Source: an uncultured Mogibacterium sp. (GTDB lineage: Bacteria; Bacillota_A; Clostridia; Peptostreptococcales; Anaerovoracaceae). Taken from it: a stretch of 8,536 bases of DNA. The notes beneath the pieces were generated by a model that saw nothing but the letters and a program-made list of their open reading frames with translations, ran no database searches and was not told the DNA's origin. The position numbers and the translations under genes were made by a program. Location: positions 1 through 8,536 of the forward strand of contig NZ_CALHTQ010000147.1 in the NCBI RefSeq assembly GCF_938039775.1, written 5' to 3'. Of the stretch, positions 1 to 6,561 are shown piece by piece; within the stretch, counting starts at the first letter, position 1; the number at the start of each line of letters is the position of its first letter.

Positions 1-49
1 ATCAATATTAAAAGAAAATGATATAAGCTTATGTAAAGCCAATATCATT
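1..49 (-). terminator. Rho-independent-like terminator ending the ATP-grasp/murT/gatD unit
   Basis: On the minus strand, about 30 nt after the gatD-like stop codon, AATGATAT pairs with ATATCATT. A single T:T mismatch leads to an inner GGCTT/AAGCT stem with a TACAT loop. The stem runs from 49 to 17 and is followed by TTCTTTTAAT. The outer stem is AT-rich, so it may be a weak terminator, but position and T-run fit the end of the operon. The rest of bases 1-80 shows no gene. Confidence 0.6.
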
Positions 50-80
50 CAAGTTTAGTTGATTATCTCATTATTAAGTT

Positions 81-800
81 CTAATAATAAAATCCAGTCT
101 TCTCATCTAAGTATTGCTTAAGTCTTAAATCATAAGCAGCCTTAGCAGTTTCATAATATGCAGGTTTAAAATCAGCTATTCCAAACTGATTCATAAAATA
201 CGTAGCAAAATCAGGGTTCAGTACAAGTAAAGGACCAAGTAGATAGGTTCCTATAAAATTTTTATAATGAATGCCTTCCCTATGTTCGTTCTTATTAAAA
301 CCTGGACCTCTCAATGTTTCAAACAAAGGTGTTATTTCTCCTTCATAAAAGCTGTGTCCAAACTGGCTTTTAAAACCTACTATTTTGATTTCATTAAAGA
401 TACCAACGTAAAGTGAATTGAAGCGTTTAGCAAGAATATCTCGCTCAGTATGAAACTCAAATACTTCTAGGCAGTCAATCTTCTCGCCTGTCTTATCTAT
501 GATGTAATTCCCAAAGACTTCAACAGCATTACCAGTCACTAAGAAATGTTGACCACGTTCAATTGCGTTTTTAAGTTCATCAATATACTTAGATAAATTT
601 TCAATAAAAAGCTCTTGGCCACGCTCAGTCATCGTTCCTCTATACACGAGGTCTACTTTTCCTTCGTCCAAAAATAGAGGACTATCTCCAAGATGGGTCT
701 CAATAACTTTAATATCAGTACATGACTCCTTAATATAATTTATATTAGCTGCATCACCATATAAATTACTGAGCTCTGGATATAGCATTTCGATAATCAT
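81..800 (-). CDS. gatD: GatD-like class I glutamine amidotransferase domain protein, catalytic residues lost
   Basis: This 239-residue protein has the length and layout of GatD, the glutaminase subunit that feeds ammonia to MurT when the lipid II D-Glu is amidated to isoGln. Family signatures are clear: LYPELSNLYGD near the N-terminus, VGF at 141-143, and EGIHYKN..GTYL.GPLL at 175-192. However, the nucleophile elbow, normally ICGGYQ..G, reads LVTGNAVEVFG (87-97) with no cysteine. The histidine of GTYLHGP is Leu188, and the upstream GGG.D.EQ loop is RGTMTERGQ. The only cysteines, 27 and 110, lie elsewhere. Glutaminase activity is therefore unlikely, and a scaffold or allosteric role in a MurT complex is inferred. 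The ATG directly abuts the murT-like TAA with no gap, and AGAAGG lies 9 nt upstream of the ATG, so the two are probably translationally coupled. It is not a decayed pseudogene: the frame is intact and the rest of the fold is conserved. Confidence 0.85.
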   Translation of the reverse strand: MIIEMLYPELSNLYGDAANINYIKESCTDIKVIETHLGDSPLFLDEGKVDLVYRGTMTERGQELFIENLSKYIDELKNAIERGQHFLVTGNAVEVFGNYIIDKTGEKIDCLEVFEFHTERDILAKRFNSLYVGIFNEIKIVGFKSQFGHSFYEGEITPLFETLRGPGFNKNEHREGIHYKNFIGTYLLGPLLVLNPDFATYFMNQFGIADFKPAYYETAKAAYDLRLKQYLDEKTGFYY

Positions 801-2180
801 TTAATTTTCCTTCTCAATACTATTTAAGTGTTCTTCTAATTTTTTTCTAACATTGCGTGCTGGCGATAACGGATCAGTTCCATATAGCAAATAAATGGTT
901 TCACCATCTATAAACTTCAACTCATTAACACAATCTAGTGGTTCGCTAACGTACTTTATCTTATGTTCTGGAAATCCAGCTATAAGTAATCTAAGCTTAA
1001 AGTCTAAACCTCTTGAACCAGTCGTTACAATAGTTTTTATTCTATCATCAGCAAGAAGTTCAAAATCAGCGTCATATAACCAGCACATATTTTCAGACCA
1101 CGTAGAATCGTCCTGGAAATTATTATTGAATAATAGAATTTCTTTTTCACCTGGCTGTGCTTCGATATATTCGAAAACCCTAGAACTTGCATAAGCATTT
1201 CTATCCTTGCAAAGAATAGAACTTAGTCTTATTCCACCTGCTTTAAACTCGTTAAGACGCTCTTTTGTAATGCCTACACAGCTAACTGCGGTCTTAATAT
1301 CTGAAACAGAGTAACCTAGCTCGCTTAGAATGGAAATAAGTGTTAATTGGTTATAAATGTTAAATGTTCCATTATTGAATAGCTCAAAAGTACAGTCAGT
1401 TCCATCTAAGTAGACACTCATAGACATGTTTTCAAGATTAACATCCTTAGCCAGATAATCAGCATCAGGAGATTTAAAATCGCAATTCGGGCAGTAAGCA
1501 CGGCCAATATTGCTATATCTATTTATAGTATATTTCAATCTAGAGTTACACACAGGACAAATCGAGCAATCATCGATTAAGTTAGTACACTCATCTTTAT
1601 CGCTGCTTAGTGATTCGATTCCAAAAAAAACTCTTTTGTTTTGTGGACACATTTGTGAAGAAATAAGATCGTCGGCATTTAATATCAGTCTAGTTGATTT
1701 ATCTATGTGATTTTCTAGCACAGATTTTATGTAATCTGGATGCGCGTTTCTCATTATCGAATCACGAGATAAGTTCGTTACAACGAGAAAATCTACATGT
1801 ACAAACGGAAAAATTCTTCTGGAAGAAAGTTCATCAATTTCAAAAACAGCAGTACCATATCTCTGCTTTCCGGTTAGACTTACACTTGTTATAAGCGATG
1901 TAGTTATTCCAGTGATAGTGTTAGATCCAGCTGAATTATTAAGTACCCTCTCACCTAAAACTGTAAGTGAGTCATTTAACAGATTTGAACAAGTAGTCTT
2001 GCCATTCGTTCCAGTTACACCGATTATTTTGTTTGGTAGCTCAATGTACTTTAGGAAATTAGGACAAATCTTGATTGCAACTATACCTGGAAAATTAGTA
2101 CCGTTATGCCTAGTTATCTTAAGTGCAATTATAGAGAGCTTCGCGATTAAAAGAGCGCAATAAAAGCGCAATTTACCCAT
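801..2180 (-). CDS. murT: MurT-like Mur ligase (lipid II isoglutaminyl synthase ligase-subunit family)
   Basis: This 459-residue protein has MurT architecture. An N-terminal hydrophobic/amphipathic helix (about 6-22) precedes a Mur ligase ATPase domain with P-loop GVTGTNGKTT (54-63), FEIDE (113-117), TN.SRD (135-140) and NADD (168-171). A four-cysteine zinc ribbon is made of CPVC (208-211) and CPNC (230-233). A C-terminal DUF1727-type domain contains WLYDADFELL (367-376). In known MurT the enzyme uses ATP to activate the alpha-carboxyl of D-Glu in lipid II, and an Asp of the C-terminal domain completes the GatD catalytic triad; Asp370 is the probable counterpart. Several C-terminal signatures differ from the usual form: the KNP.G motif reads KDRNA (325-329) and the LND..ADG.D region is NNNFQDDSTW. 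ATP binding looks intact, but the acceptor or amine may differ. It is followed at zero distance by the gatD-like gene. Confidence 0.85.
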   Translation of the reverse strand: MGKLRFYCALLIAKLSIIALKITRHNGTNFPGIVAIKICPNFLKYIELPNKIIGVTGTNGKTTCSNLLNDSLTVLGERVLNNSAGSNTITGITTSLITSVSLTGKQRYGTAVFEIDELSSRRIFPFVHVDFLVVTNLSRDSIMRNAHPDYIKSVLENHIDKSTRLILNADDLISSQMCPQNKRVFFGIESLSSDKDECTNLIDDCSICPVCNSRLKYTINRYSNIGRAYCPNCDFKSPDADYLAKDVNLENMSMSVYLDGTDCTFELFNNGTFNIYNQLTLISILSELGYSVSDIKTAVSCVGITKERLNEFKAGGIRLSSILCKDRNAYASSRVFEYIEAQPGEKEILLFNNNFQDDSTWSENMCWLYDADFELLADDRIKTIVTTGSRGLDFKLRLLIAGFPEHKIKYVSEPLDCVNELKFIDGETIYLLYGTDPLSPARNVRKKLEEHLNSIEKEN

Positions 2181-2193
2181 ATTATGTGGCCGA

Positions 2194-2200
2194 CCTTTCT
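2194..2200 (-). promoter_or_regulatory. Widely spaced ribosome binding site of the murT-like gene
   Basis: AGAAAGG is the only purine-rich Shine-Dalgarno candidate before the murT-like ATG at 2180. It sits 13 nt away, against 7-9 nt for most other genes in the window. No in-frame ATG, GTG or TTG lies between it and the chosen ATG, and the next in-frame candidate (TTG, codon 4) is farther still, so the ATG stands. Initiation may be weaker than for the neighbours. Confidence 0.4.
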
Positions 2201-2222
2201 TAATTAGCTGTCTAGTTATGTA

Positions 2223-3257
2223 TCATTTATAAAGTTCGTCCTTGAAGCTAGGTACAAGCTTTAAGATGTCAGGAATAACTCCTATCCTACTAGGATTTTG
2301 GTCTGGTAGCTGCATATAATCATATGCTGTGTAATCGTTACCCTCAACAATCTTTGGACCCTTATTCGTAATAGCAACATCCCATCCAACGTATCTCATC
2401 TCAGGCACTAACATAGCCGCCTTAAGAATCATCTCCTTAGCTTCCTTAAACATTGGAACCTCATAGTTTGTTAAATCATATCCTGTATCAGGATGTTTGC
2501 TATATATTAAATCAGTGTCAGTATTTCCACTGTGAAACGGGAAATGTATTACTCCCGTTTCCAAATCTATTGGTGCATGAATACCGTGAACATCTATAAA
2601 ACGTCCATTAATTCCAAATTTCTGCGCTGCAAAGAACAGGTGTGGTTTCTTATCGTCTCCGATAATTGTGATCATGCGCATTGTATTGAGCGCTGGTGCA
2701 TACACTTCTCGAATCTTATCGTGGTTAATTAGATATTCTTCAATAACTCCGAAGCCTTTTGCTTTAATATAATCGTAAAATTCTTTCGCATCTGCAAAGT
2801 CAGACATCTTAATAATCTCTGCTCCTTTACCGCACGAAAGATCTAGCATTTTACCAAATCCAACTTCATTTTCTTCGTAAAAACGTTTAGCTTTTTCTAA
2901 GTCGCAATTTAAAGCATCGAGAAAATCTCTATCGATAAATTTTTTGAACACTTCATCAAATTTATTCTTATTATCGAAAATCTTTGCTTTCTCAGGATCG
3001 TTTAGAAATGTTATGAGCTTCTTACTACGCATTCTTGTAATATATGTATCGCGAGTCTCATCGTCTAATTCATAAAAATGATACGTAATGTAGTCATAAT
3101 ATCCACTACCGAATCGACGATAACAGTGATAAATGTCTTTAATGATGCTTATCTTGCTTCTACCGCATCTTTTATTAATCTCGCTAGCAACTTCATTAAG
3201 CTTTGAAAATTTTGCTCCAGAAAGAACTCTAAGTCTATAACGTAAATTTGCACCCAT
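2223..3257 (-). CDS. Sugar-transfer-associated ATP-grasp family protein
   Basis: This 344-residue protein resembles the ATP-grasp family often found in polysaccharide and cell-envelope clusters (Pfam ATPgrasp_ST type). ATP-grasp enzymes activate a carboxylate as an acyl-phosphate and join it to an amine or thiol. Visible signatures: a glycine/lysine-rich nucleotide loop around GKMLDLSCGKGAE (135-147), an adenine-contact strand VIEEYLINH (171-179), NTMRMITI (191-198), and the metal-binding end GWDVAITNKGPKIVEGND (291-308), where Asp293, Glu305 and Asn307 are the likely Mg ligands. The N-terminal 130 residues are basic and helical, as in the family. There are no membrane segments or signal peptide. 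The ATG follows GAGG with 7-nt spacing. The gene starts 55 nt after coaE, behind a candidate promoter, and is followed 42 nt later by the murT-like gene. The substrate is unknown; the MurT/GatD context suggests a peptidoglycan precursor or related envelope carboxylate. Confidence 0.75.
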   Translation of the reverse strand: MGANLRYRLRVLSGAKFSKLNEVASEINKRCGRSKISIIKDIYHCYRRFGSGYYDYITYHFYELDDETRDTYITRMRSKKLITFLNDPEKAKIFDNKNKFDEVFKKFIDRDFLDALNCDLEKAKRFYEENEVGFGKMLDLSCGKGAEIIKMSDFADAKEFYDYIKAKGFGVIEEYLINHDKIREVYAPALNTMRMITIIGDDKKPHLFFAAQKFGINGRFIDVHGIHAPIDLETGVIHFPFHSGNTDTDLIYSKHPDTGYDLTNYEVPMFKEAKEMILKAAMLVPEMRYVGWDVAITNKGPKIVEGNDYTAYDYMQLPDQNPSRIGVIPDILKLVPSFKDELYK

Positions 3258-3287
3258 AACTCTACCTCACATAAATTAAGACATATA

Positions 3288-3316
3288 ATTTTATCACAAA
3301 AATATTTTTCTCTCAA
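3288..3316 (-). promoter_or_regulatory. Candidate sigma-A promoter for the ATP-grasp/murT/gatD set
   Basis: On the minus strand TTGAGA (3316-3311) and TAAAAT (3293-3288) are separated by exactly 17 nt, with a TG one base before the -10 (extended -10 form). The -35 overlaps the coaE stop codon. Expected transcription start is about 3281, leaving a short leader of roughly 25 nt before the ATG at 3257. AT-rich sequence gives chance matches, so this is plausible rather than proven. Confidence 0.45.
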
Positions 3317-3915
3317 TTAAGTCGGAGTTTATACTTACCCAAAAGATTATCAACAGCAGCCTTTAAATCATCTATCGTGGAATTATTTTCGATAATATCA
3401 GTAGCAAGCGCACACTTATCATCGTCGCTTAGCTGAGAATCAATAATTCTATTGATAATATCAGTATCAAGCCCATCTCTTTCAGACACCCTTTTAATCC
3501 TAGTATTCTCATCCGATACAACTACCCAAACTGCATCATAACCATCCTGCATATGATATTCAAATAATAACGGAGCGGCAACAAATACTACATCCTTTTT
3601 AGATAGCTCATAGCTTTTTAAAACCTGATTTACAGCATCGATAACAGATTTTGTTACTATAGCTTCAAATTTAAGCTTGTATTCTGCATTGCTAAATACA
3701 AGGTTGCGTACAAAATCACGATTTAATCCGTTTTCAATAGAAGCTATATCAGGTCCAAATACTTCTATGATGCGTTCAATTGCGCATCCTCCTGGGCCAG
3801 TCATTTCTCGTGATATTACATCAGCATCGACAATTGTATATCCCTTTTGTTCGAGATAACTGGTTATAACAGTTTTTCCTGACCCTATTCCGCCGGTAAT
3901 GGCAATTCTCAACAT
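3313..3915 (-). CDS. coaE: Dephospho-CoA kinase
   Basis: This cytoplasmic 200-residue protein phosphorylates the 3'-hydroxyl of dephospho-CoA with ATP, the last step of coenzyme A synthesis. It has the usual family length and features: P-loop GGIGSGKT (8-15), the DAD motif (30-32), LNRDFVRNLVF (64-74), APLLFE (114-119), the arginine-bearing lid region R139/R142/R146 and the late ATDIIENN segment (171-178). The conserved His-Pro after the LN..L segment reads TK (residues 88-89), a small departure from most CoaE proteins. The start lies 12 nt after the polA stop, and an AGGCAGG Shine-Dalgarno begins in the polA stop codon region, so the two are likely co-transcribed. polA and coaE are commonly neighbours in Firmicutes; the mutM gene that often lies between them in Bacillus is absent here. 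Confidence 0.95.
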   Translation of the reverse strand: MLRIAITGGIGSGKTVITSYLEQKGYTIVDADVISREMTGPGGCAIERIIEVFGPDIASIENGLNRDFVRNLVFSNAEYKLKFEAIVTKSVIDAVNQVLKSYELSKKDVVFVAAPLLFEYHMQDGYDAVWVVVSDENTRIKRVSERDGLDTDIINRIIDSQLSDDDKCALATDIIENNSTIDDLKAAVDNLLGKYKLRLN

Positions 3916-3927
3916 ATATTCCTGCCT

Positions 3928-6534
3928 TTACTTTAAATCGTACCAAGTGCTACCTGTATGCATATCACACACAAGCTTAACCCTAAGTTCAAAAGCACTT
4001 TCCATATTACGTCTTAATAGCTCCTCGACGACTTCAAGCTCATCATTAGTGGCTTCGATGATTAATTCATCGTGAATTTGTAGTACAAGTCGTGATTTTA
4101 GATTGCGCTCTTTAAGCTCAAGGTAAACCTTATTCATCGCTAACTTGATAATATCAGCAGCACTACCTTGTATAGGGGTATTCATTGCTAACCTATTAGC
4201 AAATTGGCGGTCCATGAACTTGCGAGATGCAAATTCAGGAATCTGACGAATTCTTCCCATAAGAGTCTTAACGGCATAGTCTCGTTCACCTATCTTAATC
4301 TGCTCATCAAGATAAGATTTAACTGCTTCGTGCTTTGCAAAATAATCATCTATATATCTCTGTGCCTCAGCTCTAGAAATCATAAGTTCTTCACTTAGCC
4401 CAAATCCACTCATTCCATAGATTACACCGAAATTAACTGCCTTAGCCCTAGATCTGTCAAGATCTGAAACTTCTTCAAGTGGAACATTAAATACTCTAGA
4501 TGCAGTAATGCGGTGAATATCTTCGTTGTTGTTAAAAGCATTTATAAGAGACTCATCACCACTAAGTGCAGCAAGAATTCTCAGCTCAATCTGTGAATAA
4601 TCAGCACCGATAAAAGTATGATCATCATCGCTTGTCACGAAAGCCTTGCGTATATTACGACCGTATTCATCACGAATCGGAATATTCTGAAGATTAGGTT
4701 CTGTACAGCTGATACGACCAGTAGCCGCTACCGTTTGATTAAAATGAGGATGAATTCTGCCGTCATCCCCTATAAGTGCAATTAATCCTTCGATATAGGT
4801 GCTCTTGAGCTTAGTTGCTTTTCTATAATCAAGAATCTCATCTACTATTGGTTGATCTTCACGAAGCTTCTCGAGAATATCAGCAGATGTTGAGTAACCC
4901 GTTTTCTTTTTGCTGCGAGCAGGATAAGGAATTCCCATATCCTCAAACAGCACAACTCCAAGTTGCTTAGGTGACTTGATATTAAATGTCTGGCCAGCTT
5001 TTTCGTAAATAGATGTTTCAAGCTCTGAAATCTTGGCATCAAGTTCTCTACCAACTTCATCAAGCACTGACTTATCAACCTTCATGCCAGATGATTCCAT
5101 CTCAGCCATAGTTTCGATAAGTGGGAGCTCGCACTCATCAAAAACTTTCTCCAGATTATTTTCTTTAATAACTAATATTTGTTTACCGTAAATTTTTAAG
5201 ATATATAGGAGCTGTATAAGTGCTGAGGCAGACTCGTCAAAAGTAAAGTCTGTATATTTTACAAGCATTTTATCAACCGAATATTTGCTTCTATTAGGAT
5301 CAATCAAATATTCAGCAACAAGAATATCGTGCTTTACAACGACATTTCTAATGTCATATCTAAGAAGTGAATAAATTAGTGGTTTAAGATTAAACCCAAT
5401 GTATTCATATCCTTTATCTGTTAGTGTTGCTAGAGCTGAAGATACATTTAATGGAGACAGCTCGATTGTTGTATATAATTTTTCCTTCGTAGCAAGTAAT
5501 GCTATACTACTTAACTCAGGTAAGCTCGTATGGTTGTCATCTCCTTCAAATGATACAACTATCTCGCTACCAGATTTAACTTTCTCGTAAAATTTTGCAG
5601 GTTCAACAAACTTATATTTTGAGCTCTCTTCAGATATATCTGCACTTGAATTTTGTATCTCGCTTGCAGCTTCTTGATTTACTACATTCAATTTCTTTAT
5701 TAAGCTGTTAAATTCAAGTGTTCTATACACCTGAAGTAACGCTTCGTAGTCAGGCTGTGTTAATTTTAAATTCTCAAAGTCATAGTCAAGTGGCACATCT
5801 CGCATAATGGTTGCAAGTGATTTTGATAACTTAGCCATTTCAATATTTTCTCTAATATTTTCACCGAGTTTTCCCTTTATGGCATCAGCATTTGCAATTA
5901 CTCCTTCAATAGAACCATAATCTTTAAGAAGAGCTATTCCTTTTTTCTCACCCACCCCAGTAACACCTGGAATATTATCAGATTTATCACCCATTAGTCC
6001 TTTTAGGTCGATAAACTGCTTAGGAGTTAAAGAATATCTCTCCATCATCGCAGCTTCATCGTACAGATCAAACTCTGTCATACCTTTCTTATTGATTACT
6101 ACCTTAGTATTTTTATCAATGAGCTGAAGCTCATCCTTATCACCTGTGATTACAATTGATTCAATACCACGTCTAGATGCCTCAGCCGTTATTGTACCAA
6201 TTAAATCGTCAGCTTCGAATGTTTCCTTCTCAAAAACAGAAATGTTCATAGCTGCAAGTACATCGTGCAGCAATGGAATCTGTGACAGAAGTTCGATAGG
6301 AGTCTGCTGTCTTCCTGCTTTATATTCTTCATACTGCTTATGCCTAAAAGTCTTAGCCTTCATATCAAAGCATACAGCAACATAGTCTGGAGTATAGTCA
6401 GCTAAGATTTTATTCAGCATATTGATAAAGGCGTACACACCATGTGTGTACACCCCATCTTTAGTCATCATCGGTCTCATGGCAAAGTAAGCTCTAAAAA
6501 GCAAACTATTGCCATCAATTATTACTAGTCTCAT
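3928..6534 (-). CDS. polA: DNA polymerase I (5' nuclease plus polymerase; proofreading domain degenerate)
   Basis: This 868-residue protein fills gaps and removes RNA primers in replication and repair. The 5'-3' nuclease domain (about 1-285) keeps its acidic metal ligands: IDGN (6-9), FD (56-57), EADD (107-110), GDKDE (131-135) and GDKSDN (182-187), plus the helix-hairpin-helix G.TGVGEK. The central domain (about 305-470) has the 3'-5' exonuclease fold position but no D.E motif (FEGDDN at 329-334), and NLKP replaces the usual NLK.D, so proofreading is probably absent, as in Bacillus and Taq enzymes. Polymerase motifs are complete: TGRISC..PNLQNIP (605-619), motif A GADYSQIELR (643-652), the O-helix with R694, K698, F702 and Y706, and motif C QIHDE (819-823). 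Phe702 is the position that excludes dideoxynucleotides when it is Phe. The ATG has AAAAGGA 8-9 nt upstream and lies 27 nt after the peptidase gene. Confidence 0.97.
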   Translation of the reverse strand: MRLVIIDGNSLLFRAYFAMRPMMTKDGVYTHGVYAFINMLNKILADYTPDYVAVCFDMKAKTFRHKQYEEYKAGRQQTPIELLSQIPLLHDVLAAMNISVFEKETFEADDLIGTITAEASRRGIESIVITGDKDELQLIDKNTKVVINKKGMTEFDLYDEAAMMERYSLTPKQFIDLKGLMGDKSDNIPGVTGVGEKKGIALLKDYGSIEGVIANADAIKGKLGENIRENIEMAKLSKSLATIMRDVPLDYDFENLKLTQPDYEALLQVYRTLEFNSLIKKLNVVNQEAASEIQNSSADISEESSKYKFVEPAKFYEKVKSGSEIVVSFEGDDNHTSLPELSSIALLATKEKLYTTIELSPLNVSSALATLTDKGYEYIGFNLKPLIYSLLRYDIRNVVVKHDILVAEYLIDPNRSKYSVDKMLVKYTDFTFDESASALIQLLYILKIYGKQILVIKENNLEKVFDECELPLIETMAEMESSGMKVDKSVLDEVGRELDAKISELETSIYEKAGQTFNIKSPKQLGVVLFEDMGIPYPARSKKKTGYSTSADILEKLREDQPIVDEILDYRKATKLKSTYIEGLIALIGDDGRIHPHFNQTVAATGRISCTEPNLQNIPIRDEYGRNIRKAFVTSDDDHTFIGADYSQIELRILAALSGDESLINAFNNNEDIHRITASRVFNVPLEEVSDLDRSRAKAVNFGVIYGMSGFGLSEELMISRAEAQRYIDDYFAKHEAVKSYLDEQIKIGERDYAVKTLMGRIRQIPEFASRKFMDRQFANRLAMNTPIQGSAADIIKLAMNKVYLELKERNLKSRLVLQIHDELIIEATNDELEVVEELLRRNMESAFELRVKLVCDMHTGSTWYDLK

Positions 6535-6561
6535 TAATTATTGTCCTTTTGTAAATCAAGT

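Noticed and set aside
895..2163. Plus-strand open frames (around 895-1194, 1510-1710, 1694-1894, 1912-2163)
   Set aside because: They lie opposite the murT-like gene, have no family resemblance or consistent ribosome binding sites, and the minus-strand protein is clearly real.
3296..3310. AAAAATATTTTT palindrome in the coaE/ATP-grasp gap as a terminator
   Set aside because: It is A/T only with no loop, so it would not form a stable hairpin; it sits in the spacer of the candidate promoter.
4845..5078. A 77-codon minus-strand frame inside polA
   Set aside because: It is an alternative reading frame within conserved polA coding sequence and resembles no protein family.
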